The notes under the pieces: model-generated
What the model was told of the DNA's origin: nothing
The model's input: only the letters and a program-made list of their open reading frames with translations
Databases searched by the model: none
Part shown: positions 17,827-27,029 of the stretch, piece by piece
Numbering within the stretch: position 1 is the first letter of the stretch
Layout of the letters: the number at the start of each line of letters is the position of its first letter
Position numbers and translations under genes: made by a program
From: Palsa-1033 sp963735455
GTDB taxonomy: Bacteria > Chloroflexota > Limnocylindria > Limnocylindrales > CSP1-4
DNA: 64,000 nt
Assembly: GCA_963735455.1 (NCBI GenBank)
Contig: CAVTKZ010000001.1
Coordinates: forward strand, 62,001-126,000
Reading direction: 5' to 3'

Positions 17827-18724
17827 ATGACCACCCGCACGTCATCGCTCCCGCCTGAGGGCGCCCGGCGCCGGCTCCTGGCCGCCCTCTACCGGCACAC
17901 CCCGGCCCAGCTGCTGATCCTCCTGGCGCCGCCCGTCGGCTGGTTCGGCGCGATCTACCTCGGTTCGCTGGCGATCCTGCTGCTGAGCGCCTTCTGGTAC
18001 CTCAACCCGGTCACCTCGGCGGTCGTCCACGACTTCAGCCTGAGCAACTTCCAGCAGCTGGTCGAGGACCCGGTCAACCGGGTGATCGTCCAGCGGACCG
18101 TCACGGTCGCCCTGGCCGTGACGGCCACGGACATGGCTCCTGGCCTTCCCGATCGCCTAGTTCATGGCCCGGGTCGCGTCGCCCCGGATCCGCTCGCTGC
18201 TGTTCATGGGCGTGCTCCTGCCGCTGTGGTCGAACTATCTCGTCCGGGTCTTCGCCTGGCGGATCATCCTGGCCAAGGGCGGCCCGCTCGACGGCCTGCT
18301 CGGACTGGTCGGCCTGCAGGGCCCGGGCTTCTCCGACGTCTCGACCTGGCTGGTGTTCAGCTACCTCTGGCTGCCGTACATGATCCTGCCGATCTACGCC
18401 GGCTTCGAGCGGATCCCGGGCTCGCTGTTCGAGGCCTCGGCCGACCTCGGCGGGCGGGGCGCCACCACGTTCCGGCGGGTCGTCCTGCCGCTCGTCCTGC
18501 CGGCCGTCGCGGCCGGCTCGATCTTCACCTTCTCGCTCACCCTGGGCGACTACATCACCCCGACCCTGGTCTCCAAGAACCAGTTCCTGGGCAACGTGAT
18601 CTACGTCAACCAGGGCGTGGCCAACAACGTGCCGTTCGCGGCGACGTTCGCGATCGTGCCGATCGGGATCATGGCGATCTACCTGCTGATCGCCCGGCGT
18701 CTGGGCGCCTTCGACGCCCTATGA
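17827..18724 (+). CDS. potB: polyamine-type ABC permease (frame change plus in-frame stop)
   Basis: A membrane permease with about six helices. The N-terminal part reads to about 18125, then the frame changes. The rejoined frame would give LLAFPIA-stop-FMARVASPR, where PotB-type proteins have Tyr (AFPIAYF), so TAG at 18158-18160 replaces a Tyr codon. The rest carries the permease EAA loop GSLFEASADLGGRGATTFRRVVLPL. It ends in ATGA overlap with potC. Two defects within 40 bases are either sequence errors or true decay. Confidence 0.75.
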
Positions 18725-19518
18725 AGCAGGGCAACGGATCGATCTGGCTGCGGATCGCGACGATCGGGACGCTGGCCTTCCTGTACGTGCCGCTCCTGAT
18801 CATCGTGCTGTACGCCTTCGACACGGACAAGACCCAGGCCTGGCCGATCCAGGGGCTGACCCTCGACTGGGTCGGCGTCGCCCTGGACAACGGCGAGGTC
18901 CGCGATGCGCTGGTCCTGTCCCTCCAGGTGGCGCTGGCCGCGACCGCGATCGCCCTGGTCCTGGGCAGCCTGGCCTCGTTCGCGGTCCAGCGCTATTCGT
19001 TCTTCGGCCGAGGCACCGTCTCCTTCCTGCTGGTCCTGCCGATCGCCTTGCCCGGGATCGTGACCGGGATGGCTCTCAACGCCACGATCAACGCGTCGGG
19101 GATCGGGTTTACGACGTTCACGATCATCCTGGGCCACACGACGTTCTGCATCGTGGTCGTCTTCAACAACGTGATCGCCCGGCTGCGCCGAACATCACGC
19201 TCGATCGAGGAGGCCTCGATGGACCTTGGCGCAGACACCCTCCAGACGTTCCGCTACATCACCTTCCCGGTGATCCGGACGGCGTTGATCGCAGGCGGCC
19301 TGCTGGCCTTTGCCCTGTCGTTCGACGAGGTGATCGTGACCACGTTCACGGCCGGCACCCAGAAGACGATCCCGTTGTGGATCTTCGACCAGATCCAGCG
19401 GGCCCATCAGCTGCCGGTCGTGAATGTCGTGGCCGTCTTCCTGATCCTGCTCTCGACGATCCCGGTCTACCTGGCCCAGCGCTTGAGCTCGGACACGACC
19501 GGCGTTGCCGGGCGCTGA
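18721..19518 (+). CDS. potC: polyamine-type ABC permease
   Basis: A 265-residue intact permease with six hydrophobic segments. The EAA loop is SRSIEEASMDLGADTLQTFRYITFPVI (about 158-184), which docks to the ATPase. ATG 18721 overlaps the potB stop. It is the last gene of the importer operon, 9 bases from a convergent micropeptide gene. Confidence 0.9.
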   Translation: MKQGNGSIWLRIATIGTLAFLYVPLLIIVLYAFDTDKTQAWPIQGLTLDWVGVALDNGEVRDALVLSLQVALAATAIALVLGSLASFAVQRYSFFGRGTVSFLLVLPIALPGIVTGMALNATINASGIGFTTFTIILGHTTFCIVVVFNNVIARLRRTSRSIEEASMDLGADTLQTFRYITFPVIRTALIAGGLLAFALSFDEVIVTTFTAGTQKTIPLWIFDQIQRAHQLPVVNVVAVFLILLSTIPVYLAQRLSSDTTGVAGR

Positions 19519-19527
19519 TCGGACCAG

Positions 19528-19644
19528 CTAGAACCAGCGGATGCCGCCGGCGCGGGGCAGGGCGGCGATCGCCGCCGCAACGATGAACAACCCGGTGGCC
19601 AGCAGCGTGCCGATCTGTCGCAGGCGGAGTTGGGCGCGACGCAT
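19528..19644 (-). CDS. 38-residue single-helix membrane peptide
   Basis: ATG 19644 to TAG 19528. AAAGGAG sits seven bases upstream, the best ribosome-binding site in this part of the window. The peptide has a basic start (MRRAQLRLRQ), one hydrophobic helix (TLLATGLFIVAAAIAAL) and a basic/aromatic end (RAGGIRWF). It matches the layout of the riboswitch-controlled peptide at 7366-7464. No GEMM-like aptamer is visible in front of it. The function is unknown. Confidence 0.6.
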   Translation of the reverse strand: MRRAQLRLRQIGTLLATGLFIVAAAIAALPRAGGIRWF

Positions 19645-19743
19645 GCGAATGCTCCTTTGACGTTCCCTCGATCTGGTGTGCCCGTCGCCGCCGAGTCTCC
19701 CAGGCAACGCTTAACTGCGCGTTACGTGGTCCCTGGATCGGGC

Positions 19744-19749
19744 TAGGCT
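19744..19749 (+). promoter_or_regulatory. -10 hexamer TAGGCT, leaderless-type
   Basis: TAGGCT-N6-ATG(19756). Confidence 0.6.
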
Positions 19750-19755
19750 TGGGCG

Positions 19756-20097
19756 ATGAACCCCGAGCAGCTCGCCACCGCGCGAGCCACCCTCGAGGCA
19801 ACTCGCCGGCGGCTGACCGACGATCTGTCCGAGCCGCCCGAGACGCCCAGCCAGATGACCTATGGCTCGCAGGCCGCCGCGGCCAGCGAGGTCTTCGCCC
19901 AGCAGCGCGACCTGGCCCTGCGCGACAAGTCGGGCAAGGGCCTCGAGCTCGTCGACGCCGCCCTCGCCCGACTCGACGAGGGCACCTTCGGGAGCTGCCT
20001 GCGTTGCGGCAACCCGATCCCCGACGAGCGCCTCGAGGTCCTGCCCTGGGCCGCCTTCTGCGTCCGCTGCCAGCAGCTCGAAAAGGACGGCCGGTGA
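19756..20097 (+). CDS. DksA/TraR-type zinc-finger protein
   Basis: A 113-residue protein with a helical N-terminal half and a C-terminal C4 zinc finger: CLRCG (about 83-87) and CVRCQ (about 104-108). It resembles TraR/DksA-family proteins that enter the RNA polymerase secondary channel, though short members of this group have other or unknown roles. Its TGA overlaps the GTG start of the dehydratase gene (GTGA). Confidence 0.8.
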   Translation: MNPEQLATARATLEATRRRLTDDLSEPPETPSQMTYGSQAAAASEVFAQQRDLALRDKSGKGLELVDAALARLDEGTFGSCLRCGNPIPDERLEVLPWAAFCVRCQQLEKDGR

Positions 20098-21106
20098 CGG
20101 TTCCCCGGGAGCAGCTCCGGGGCGGCGCCGCTGGTCGACCTGGCCGCAATCCGGGCCGCGGCCGGGATGCTGGACGGAATCGCCCTGCGGACGCCGCTGC
20201 TCGCCTTCGGCCCGGCCGAGCGCCACGAGTTCCTCAAGGCCGAGTCGCTCCAGCCGATCGGCGCGTTCAAGATCCGGGGGGCCTACGTCGCGATCGCCGC
20301 CCTCGATCCGGCCCTCCGGGCTCGGGGCGTGATCACCTACTCGAGCGGCAACCACGCCCAGGGCGTCGCCTGCGCGGCCCGCCTGTTCGGCGTCCCGGCG
20401 GTGATCGTGATGCCCTCGGATGCGCCGGCGATCAAGCGCGAGCGAGTTGCCGCCGACGGGGCCGAGGTGGTGACCGTCGGCCCATCGAGCGAGGAGCGTC
20501 GGCTGCGAGCCGAGGCGATCGCCGCCGAGCGCGGCCTGTCGATCATCCCGCCCTTCGACGACGACCGGATCATCGCCGGCCAGGGGACCTGCGGCCTGGA
20601 GATCGCCGAGGACCTCGCCGAATCTGGCTGCCGTGCTGGTGCCGATCGGCGGTGGCGGCCTGGCCGCGGGCGTGGCCACCGCCGTCAAGGCGCTCCGGCC
20701 CGGCGCCCGGATCGTGGGCGTCGAATCCGAGCTGGCGGCCGATGCCCGGGATTCGCTCCGGGCCGGCCGGATCGTAAGCTGGCCGGCGGAGCAGGTCGGA
20801 CGGACGATCGCCGACGGGACCCGGACCCAGGCGATCGGGCGGCGCAACCTCGCCCACCTGCTGGCCTATCTCGACGACGTCGTGACCGTCAGCGAGGACG
20901 AGATCGTGGCCGCGGTCTGCCTCGCCGCGGAGGAATGCCGCTTGGTCGTCGAGCCGTCGGGCGCCCTGTCGATCGCCGCTCTCCGGTTCCGGGCCCGCGA
21001 GGCGGGCCTGGCCGGGCTTGCCGGGGCCCTGGTGGCGGTGGTCAGCGGCGGCAACGTCGACCCGGCGCGCTACCGGCAGCTCCTGTCGATGGGCCGGGCG
21101 GACTAG
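20094..21106 (+). CDS. PLP-dependent threonine dehydratase/serine racemase-type enzyme (frame changes)
   Basis: A fold-type II PLP enzyme of about 335 residues. The Schiff-base lysine is in PIGAFKIRGAY. The substrate loop is SSGNHAQG and the phosphate-binding glycine loop is VPIGGGGLAAG. The end reads VSGGNVDPARY, as in threonine dehydratases and serine racemases. The frame changes once near 20618 (one extra G in GACCTCGCCG) and probably once near 20120, before the conserved LVDLAAIRAAA. GTG 20094 overlaps the DksA-like stop. Whether it deaminates threonine/serine or racemises cannot be told. Confidence 0.85.
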
Positions 21107-21148
21107 CCGGGGCCGGGCGTACCGGCCGGGGCCAGGCGGACTAGCCGG
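21097..21148. repeat. 14-bp direct repeat carrying CTAG stop codons
   Basis: GGCGGACTAGCCGG occurs at 21097-21110 and 21135-21148. The first copy holds the stop of the dehydratase gene (+), the second the stop of ctaG (-). It appears to be a 38-bp partial duplication of a bidirectional stop. Confidence 0.75.
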
Positions 21149-22211
21149 CGCCGGGTTCGCTGCCCCGTTCGGCGGCCAACCGCTCGGCGAGGCGCGCCTC
21201 GCGCTCCCGGATCGCCGCCAGCTCGGGTGCCACCCGGGCATCGTTGGCCCGGGCCTGGCGCTCCTCGTTCCGGAGCAGGCCGCGCAGGATCAGCATGATC
21301 GCGGCCATGAACACCACGTCACCGCTGATCCACATGATCCCGCCCGCGATCTGCTGGTCGTCGAGGACACTCGGGCCCCAGCTCCGGGCCAGGTTCAGGT
21401 AGTACGGGTAGAGGGGCACCGTGGCGCTGTACAGGGTCAGCCCGAGGAACGTGTTCTGGGGCATCTGCAGGAACATGTAGACGAGCCGGGTGGGGTGGCG
21501 CATCCGCCAGGGGCTCGGATCGGCCGCCACCGCCGGCCACCAGAACAGGAGGGCCGTGCCCAGGAACCCGGCGTGCTCGAGCTGGTGGACGAACGGGTTC
21601 TCGAGCGACCACTCGAACAGCGGCGAGAAGTGGGCCAGCCACATGTAGCCCGCGAACAGGATCCAGGTGACGACCGGGAACGAGATCGCCCGGACCACCC
21701 GCGAGTGGAGGACGGGCAGGATCCAGCGCCGGCGGGTCTCCGGTCGAGCGAACCGGAGGAGCAGGGTGATCGGGGCGCCGAGGGCCAGCAGCGGCGCGGC
21801 GACGATCGTGAGCAGGACGTGCTGGACCATGTGGTCGCTGAACAGGGTCGTGTCGTAGGCCTCGATCGGCGACTGGAGAGCCAGCTCGATCACCGCCAGG
21901 CCCAGCAGCCAGGCCACGATCCGTCCGCGCGGGACGCGGTTGTTGGGATGGGCCGCGTCGACCGAGCGGACCGCCCACAGGTAGCCCGCGCCGGCCAGCA
22001 CCAGGGGCAGGACCACGGTCGGATCGAACGACCACAGGAAGAGGACCCCGGGCAAGGTCGGCGCGGGCGGCGGGCTGCCGCTGTGGGCCGCCACCGGAGC
22101 TGCCGCGAGCAGCCAGGCCAGGCCCCCGGCAAGGCCGACGAACGGTCCGGCCAGGCGGCCGCGGCTCAGCGTTCGGGTCGGCGCAGTGGGGCGATCCGTG
22201 TCCTCAGCCAT
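21141..22211 (-). CDS. ctaG: cytochrome c oxidase assembly protein CtaG (caa3 type)
   Basis: A 356-residue polytopic membrane protein of the caa3_CtaG family, which delivers copper to or helps assemble heme-copper oxidases. Family features include SDHMVQHVLLTIVAAPLLALG (about 125-145), HQLEHAGFLGTALLFWWP (about 208-225) and a Met/His-rich helix MFLQMPQNTFLG. A cleavable signal-like helix precedes HSGSPPP. The C terminus is a charged coiled coil. It is divergent from the cytochrome oxidase operon with a 170-base gap, fitting its role. Confidence 0.92.
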   Translation of the reverse strand: MAEDTDRPTAPTRTLSRGRLAGPFVGLAGGLAWLLAAAPVAAHSGSPPPAPTLPGVLFLWSFDPTVVLPLVLAGAGYLWAVRSVDAAHPNNRVPRGRIVAWLLGLAVIELALQSPIEAYDTTLFSDHMVQHVLLTIVAAPLLALGAPITLLLRFARPETRRRWILPVLHSRVVRAISFPVVTWILFAGYMWLAHFSPLFEWSLENPFVHQLEHAGFLGTALLFWWPAVAADPSPWRMRHPTRLVYMFLQMPQNTFLGLTLYSATVPLYPYYLNLARSWGPSVLDDQQIAGGIMWISGDVVFMAAIMLILRGLLRNEERQARANDARVAPELAAIREREARLAERLAAERGSEPGAG

Positions 22212-22272
22212 GGCCTCGCATTCTGCACCCGAACCGGCCGGACGAGGATCGGCGCAGCGACCGCCACGCGGG

Positions 22273-22278
22273 TATCAT
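22273..22278 (+). promoter_or_regulatory. possible -10 (TATCAT) for the oxidase operon
   Basis: TATCAT about 100 bases before coxB in the ctaG-coxB divergent region. It would give a leader of roughly 95 bases ending in GAGGAA before ATG 22381. Confidence 0.4.
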
Positions 22279-22380
22279 GGCCTCGGCGTTTTTCGGCGGG
22301 TGCGGGCCACCTCGGTGGTGCGCGTCCGGCGGCTCCACGAGTGCCTCTGCACGCGATACCAGGTCGAGGAAATCACCCTG

Positions 22381-23454
22381 ATGTCGATCCCCAGGCCCCG
22401 GCTGCCACGTCCAGCGAGGAGCCTTGCCGCCCTCGCCGCGTTGGCCCTGCTGTTGGCCGGGTGCTCCGCCCTCGAGCCACCGGCCGCCGTCACCAGCCAG
22501 GGCCAGGACACCCGCGACCTGTACGACTTCGTGTTCATCATCGCGGTCGTGATCTTCTTCCTGGTCGAAGGCCTGATCGTGTACGCGGTCGTCCGCTACC
22601 GGCGCAAGCCGACCGACACGGAGCTGCCGCCGCAGATCCACGGCAACAGCGTCCTCGAGGTGATCTGGACGGTCGTCCCCACGATCCTGGTCCTGGTCAT
22701 GTTCGTGTTCTCGTGGCAGACCCTCAACAAGGTCGACGCCGTGTCGCCCACGCCGTCGCTGACGGTGCGCGCCGTGGCCGCCCAGTTCCAGTGGCAGTTC
22801 GACTACCTGGCGCCCGACGGCCAGACGGTCCAGTTCACCCAGCAGGCGCCCGAGCTGGACCTGCCGGTCGGCGTCGACGTCCACGTGATCCTGCGCTCGA
22901 AGGACGTGATCCACGCCTTCTACGTCCCCAAGTTCCTGTTCAAGCGCGACGTGGTTCCGGGGCGTGAGAACAACTTCGACTTCACGATCGACCCGGCCGA
23001 CGTCAACCAGACCTTCCGGGGCCAGTGCGCCGAGTTCTGCGGCACGTTCCACAGCACGATGTTGTTCACGGTCAAGGCCCTCAGCCCGGCCGACTTCCAG
23101 ACCTGGCTGACCCAGCAGATCGCGAGCGCGGCCGCCACCCCGGCTCCGGCACCGTCGGCCGGTGGCGGCACCGCCGAGACGACGCTGGCCCTGACCGCCC
23201 ACAACATCGCCTACGACCAGGCCACCCTGAGCGCCCCGGCCGGCCAGCCGTTCGTGCTCAAGTTCACCAACAACGACCCGGGTGTCACCCACAACGTGGC
23301 GATCACCGACAGCACCGGCCAGCAGATCTTCAAGGGCGAGATCTTCAGCGGCCCCGACAGCCGCTCGTACCCGATCCCGGCGCTGCCCGCGGGCACGTAC
23401 ACCTTCGCCTGCTCCGTCCATCCCCAGATGACCGGCACGCTGACGGTCCACTAA
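22381..23454 (+). CDS. coxB: cytochrome c oxidase subunit II with C-terminal cupredoxin domain
   Basis: A 357-residue lipoprotein-type subunit II (lipobox LLLAGC at about 21-26) with two transmembrane helices, then the CuA domain. The CuA ligands lie in VIHAFYVP and CAEFCGTFHSTM (about 218-229), so it accepts electrons from cytochrome c or a copper protein. After a Pro/Ala linker (about 255-270) a second cupredoxin domain follows, with type-1 copper ligands His (THNVAI) and Cys-His-Met (ACSVHPQM). Caa3 oxidases often carry a cytochrome c domain here; a blue-copper domain is unusual. It starts the cox operon. Confidence 0.93.
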   Translation: MSIPRPRLPRPARSLAALAALALLLAGCSALEPPAAVTSQGQDTRDLYDFVFIIAVVIFFLVEGLIVYAVVRYRRKPTDTELPPQIHGNSVLEVIWTVVPTILVLVMFVFSWQTLNKVDAVSPTPSLTVRAVAAQFQWQFDYLAPDGQTVQFTQQAPELDLPVGVDVHVILRSKDVIHAFYVPKFLFKRDVVPGRENNFDFTIDPADVNQTFRGQCAEFCGTFHSTMLFTVKALSPADFQTWLTQQIASAAATPAPAPSAGGGTAETTLALTAHNIAYDQATLSAPAGQPFVLKFTNNDPGVTHNVAITDSTGQQIFKGEIFSGPDSRSYPIPALPAGTYTFACSVHPQMTGTLTVH

Positions 23455-23463
23455 GGAGCATCG

Positions 23464-25080
23464 ATGGCGACCACCACGCTCCGGACGTCGACGGGCTACC
23501 GCTCCGGCCTGTACGACTGGCTGACGACCACCGACCACAAGAAGATCGGGATCCTGTACCTCGCCAACTCGATCCTGATGTTCCTGATCGGCGGCTTGTT
23601 CGCCCTCGTCGTGCGGGTCGAGCTGGCCCAGCCGGGCCTCCAGTTCCTGACCGACGCCCAGTACAACCAGGCGTTCACGATCCACGCCTCGCTGATGCTG
23701 TTCCTGTTCGTCATCCCGGTCCTGGCCGGCTTCGGCAACTACGTCGTGCCGCTGATGATCGGCGCGCCGGACATGGCCTTCCCGCGGATCAATGCCTTCT
23801 CGTTCTGGTTGCTGCCCCTGGCCGCGATCGTGATGCTGTCGGGCTTCGCCACGGGCGGCGGCGCTGCGGCGGCCGGCTGGACCGAGTACAGCCCGCTGGC
23901 CCAGGCCAAGTACGAGGGGATCGGGACCGACCTGTGGATCGTGGCCCTGCTGCTGATCGGGACCAGCTCGATCCTGGGCTCGATCAACTTCATCGTCACG
24001 ATCTTCAAGATGCGGGCGCCGGGGATGACCCTGCTCCGGATGCCGATCATGGTCTGGACGATGCTGGTCACCAGCATCCTGGTCCTGATGGCCACCCCGG
24101 TCCTGACCAGCGCCCTGATCATGCTGTTCATCGACCGCAACCTGGGCGGCCACTTCTTCGACCCGGCCAACGGCGGCAACGCGATCCTGTGGCAGAACAC
24201 CTTCTGGTTCTACTCGCACCCGGCGGTCTACATCATGATCCTGCCGGCGATGGGGATCATCAGCGAGGTCCTGCCGGTCTTCAGCCGCAAGCCGCTCTTC
24301 GGCTACAAGGCGTTCGTCTTCGCCACCGCCGCGATCGGCGCCCTGGGCTTCTCGGTGTGGGCCCACCACATGTTCACGACCGGGGCGGTCTACCTGCCCT
24401 TCTTCAGCTTCATGACCTTCCTGATCGCGATCCCGACCGGGGTCAAGTTCTTCAACTGGATCGCCACGATGTTCCGCGGCCAGCTGACCTTCTCGACGCC
24501 GCTCCTGTACGCCCTCGGCTTCCTGACGATGTTCCTGATCGGCGGAATCAACGGCGCGTTCAGCGCCGCGGTGCCGGTCGACTTCGCCCTGCACGACACG
24601 TACTGGGTGGTGGCCCACATCCACTACGTCCTGTTCGGCGGCTCCGTCTTCGCGGTCTTCGCCGGGCTGTTCTACTGGTGGCCGAAGATGTTCGGCCGGC
24701 GGCTGAACGAGACCCTGGGCAAGATCCAGTTCGTGTTCATGTTCATCGGCTTCAACCTGACCTTCTTCCCGATGCACATCCTGGGCCTGAGCGGGATGCC
24801 CCGGCGGATCGCCGACTACGACCCGAACGCGGGCTGGAACGACCTCAACCTGCTGGCCACGATCGGCGGCTTCACGATCGCGTTCAGCATCCTGCCGTTC
24901 CTGTGGAACGTGTTCATCACCTTCCGGAGCGGTGAGCCGGCCGGCGACGACCCGTGGGAGGGCAACACCCTCGAGTGGGCGACCTCCTCGCCGCCGCCCG
25001 CCTACAACTTCGACCACCTGCCCGAGATCCGCTCGGAGCGGCCGGTCTTCGACGCCCGCCACGGAGCGACCCACGCGTGA
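23464..25080 (+). CDS. coxA: cytochrome c oxidase subunit I
   Basis: A 538-residue catalytic subunit with twelve helices. Heme and CuB ligands are visible: His in TIHASLMLFLF, WFYSHPAVYIMILP (CuB His and cross-linked Tyr region), HHMFTTG and HDTYWVVAHIHYVLFGG (heme a and a3 ligands). AAGGAG lies before ATG 23464, nine bases after coxB ends. It reduces oxygen to water while pumping protons. Confidence 0.97.
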   Translation: MATTTLRTSTGYRSGLYDWLTTTDHKKIGILYLANSILMFLIGGLFALVVRVELAQPGLQFLTDAQYNQAFTIHASLMLFLFVIPVLAGFGNYVVPLMIGAPDMAFPRINAFSFWLLPLAAIVMLSGFATGGGAAAAGWTEYSPLAQAKYEGIGTDLWIVALLLIGTSSILGSINFIVTIFKMRAPGMTLLRMPIMVWTMLVTSILVLMATPVLTSALIMLFIDRNLGGHFFDPANGGNAILWQNTFWFYSHPAVYIMILPAMGIISEVLPVFSRKPLFGYKAFVFATAAIGALGFSVWAHHMFTTGAVYLPFFSFMTFLIAIPTGVKFFNWIATMFRGQLTFSTPLLYALGFLTMFLIGGINGAFSAAVPVDFALHDTYWVVAHIHYVLFGGSVFAVFAGLFYWWPKMFGRRLNETLGKIQFVFMFIGFNLTFFPMHILGLSGMPRRIADYDPNAGWNDLNLLATIGGFTIAFSILPFLWNVFITFRSGEPAGDDPWEGNTLEWATSSPPPAYNFDHLPEIRSERPVFDARHGATHA

Positions 25081-25709
25081 GCGCCAACCCGATGGCCCTC
25101 CAGGTGGTGGAGCACGAGGAGGCCGGCGGCCACGGGGCCACGGAAGGGATCAGCAACGTCATCCTGGGGATGATCCTGTTCATCTGTTCCGAGGTGATGT
25201 TCTTCGCGGGCCTGTTCGCGGCCTACTTCAACGTCCGGGCCAACGCCCCGATCTGGCCGCCGGAGGGCAACGAGCACTTCCACGTGGCCAACGAGATCGC
25301 CCTGCCGCTGGTGATCACCACCCTCCTGATCATCAGCTCGTTCACCTGCCAGCTGGGCGTCTGGTCGATCCGCAAGGGCGACCGGGCGGGCCTGGTCCGG
25401 AACATCGCGGTGACCCTGGTCCTGGGCATGATCTTCCTGCTCGGCCAGGGCTACGACTACACCCAGCTCGGCTTCACTCTCGCCGACGGGACGTTCGGGA
25501 CCACGTTCTTCACCCTGACCGGCTTCCACGGCGCCCACGTCCTGGGCGGGGTGATCATGCTCAGCGTCGTCCTCTACCGGGCGATGGCCGGCCAGTTCTC
25601 GAACAAGCACCACGACATGGTCGAGGCCGTCTCGCTCTACTGGCACTTCGTCGACGTGGTCTGGATCGTCCTCTTCTCGCTGCTCTACCTCCTCCCGACG
25701 GTTCACTGA
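25077..25709 (+). CDS. coxC: cytochrome c oxidase subunit III
   Basis: 210 residues, seven hydrophobic helices. The typical subunit III elements are FICSEVMFFAGLFAAYF near the N terminus, TGFHGAHVLGG and YWHFVDVVWIVLFSLLYL at the end. GTG 25077 overlaps the coxA stop (GTGA). It is preferred to an in-frame ATG four codons later because of this coupling. Confidence 0.94.
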   Translation: MSANPMALQVVEHEEAGGHGATEGISNVILGMILFICSEVMFFAGLFAAYFNVRANAPIWPPEGNEHFHVANEIALPLVITTLLIISSFTCQLGVWSIRKGDRAGLVRNIAVTLVLGMIFLLGQGYDYTQLGFTLADGTFGTTFFTLTGFHGAHVLGGVIMLSVVLYRAMAGQFSNKHHDMVEAVSLYWHFVDVVWIVLFSLLYLLPTVH

Positions 25710-25719
25710 GGAAGACTGG

Positions 25720-25896
25720 ATGCACCCAATCCCGCGGCCGCGCCTGGCGATCTTCACCGGGCTCCTGTTCGCCGTGGTCGGCGTCGTCTACTACCTCGTC
25801 AGCCACGATGTCAGCGGGGCCGCGATGGAGGCCATCCTGGGGATCGCGATGAGCCTGATGGCCTACGTCCTGATGACCGGATCCCCGCGCGGCTGA
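25720..25896 (+). CDS. small two-helix oxidase subunit (subunit IV-like)
   Basis: 58 residues from ATG 25720, 10 bases after coxC. It has two hydrophobic helices (LAIFTGLLFAVVGVVYYLV and AAMEAILGIAMSLMAYVLM) joined by a short polar turn. The position and layout match the small accessory subunit of aa3-type oxidases, but sequence identity cannot be judged by eye. Confidence 0.65.
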   Translation: MHPIPRPRLAIFTGLLFAVVGVVYYLVSHDVSGAAMEAILGIAMSLMAYVLMTGSPRG

Positions 25897-25927
25897 TCGG
25901 GCCAGCCGTGCCGACGAGCCGAACCTG

Positions 25928-27019
25928 ATGGACCAGATCTGGAGCTCGATCCTGAGCTTCATCACCCAGTTCGTGTCGCCCGACTGGGGCAAGCTGGTCG
26001 GCCTGATCCCGCTTGGGCTGTTCGGGCTGGTGGGCCTGTACATCCTGTGGCTGATGCGCAAGCTGGCCACGATCGGCCCGAGCGAGCGAGGCGGCCGGCC
26101 CGTGGCCCCCGCGCCGCCGGCCGGCGTCCACATGCCGGGCGGTTCGCTGGCGCCGTTCCTCGGGGCGGCCGGGCTGGCCCTGGTCGTCTTCGGTCTCGTC
26201 TTCCGGGGCGCGATCACGGTCATCGGCCTGATCGCCCTGATCCTCGCCCTGATCTACTGGCTGCGCGAGGGGATGCGCGACTACGACCACGTCGAGGCGA
26301 CCGCGGTCACGTTGCCGGCCGTGATCCACGAGGGCCCGCCACCTGGCGTCCACATGCCCGGCCCGTCGTTCCGGCCGATCCTGGGCGGCCTGTCGATGAT
26401 GGTCATCATGTTCGGGCTGGTCTTCGGACTGCCCCTCCTGGCGGCCGGCGTCGTGATGCTGGTGACCACCCTGCTGGGCTGGCTGCACGACGCCCGGACC
26501 GAGTACAGCCTGGTCGTGGAGGCCGACCAGACCGGCCATCCGCGCAATGCGCCGGCGCCCCACTATCCGACCGGAACGCTGACCTTCTTCGGGGTGGTGG
26601 TGATCGCCGCCCTGCTGGTCAACTACGGGATCATCCCGCCGGCCGACGCGAACGGCGGCGGCGCAACGGCCAGTGGGGCTCCGACGGCGAGCGGGGGCGC
26701 CGGCGCCCCGAGCGGCGCCGTGCCGAGCGGCCCGCCGGCCGACGTGACGATCGTCGCCCAGAACATCCAGTACACGACGACGACGGCCTCCGCGCCGGCT
26801 GGCAAGCCATTCACGATCGCCTTCGACAACCGGGATTCGGGCACGCCTCACAACGTCTCGATCCACACCGGCGGGGCCGGTGGCCAGCAGGTCTTCCTGG
26901 GCAAGATCGTGACCGGGCCGATCGTCGAGATCTATGACGTGCCGGCGCTGGCCGCCGGCTCGTACACCTACGTCTGCTCGGTTCATGCCAACATGACCGG
27001 GACGCTGACCGTCAAGTAG
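25928..27019 (+). CDS. oxidase-operon membrane protein with duplicated HMPG module and C-terminal cupredoxin
   Basis: A 363-residue protein. After an N-terminal helix, a module is repeated twice: PAGVHMPGGSLAPFLGA (about 63) and PPGVHMPGPSFRPILGG (about 143), each followed by FGLVF and two helices ending in a Trp/Leu-rich stretch. Similar H-M/L-P-x-P-S segments occur at the ends of some oxidase and cytochrome b subunits. A Gly/Ala/Ser linker leads to a cupredoxin domain (about 275-363) with His in TPHNVSIH and Cys-His-Met in VCSVHANM. It is probably an accessory oxidase subunit bringing a copper centre. Confidence 0.75.
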   Translation: MDQIWSSILSFITQFVSPDWGKLVGLIPLGLFGLVGLYILWLMRKLATIGPSERGGRPVAPAPPAGVHMPGGSLAPFLGAAGLALVVFGLVFRGAITVIGLIALILALIYWLREGMRDYDHVEATAVTLPAVIHEGPPPGVHMPGPSFRPILGGLSMMVIMFGLVFGLPLLAAGVVMLVTTLLGWLHDARTEYSLVVEADQTGHPRNAPAPHYPTGTLTFFGVVVIAALLVNYGIIPPADANGGGATASGAPTASGGAGAPSGAVPSGPPADVTIVAQNIQYTTTTASAPAGKPFTIAFDNRDSGTPHNVSIHTGGAGGQQVFLGKIVTGPIVEIYDVPALAAGSYTYVCSVHANMTGTLTVK

Positions 27020-27029
27020 CGGGCTGGTC

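Noticed and set aside
22204..25074. Very long open frame (over 950 codons) antisense to the oxidase genes, and similar long antisense frames elsewhere
   Set aside because: The protein is a low-complexity Arg/Asp/Gly/Glu mirror of the coding strand, expected from GC-rich third positions. The sense strand carries unmistakable cox genes.
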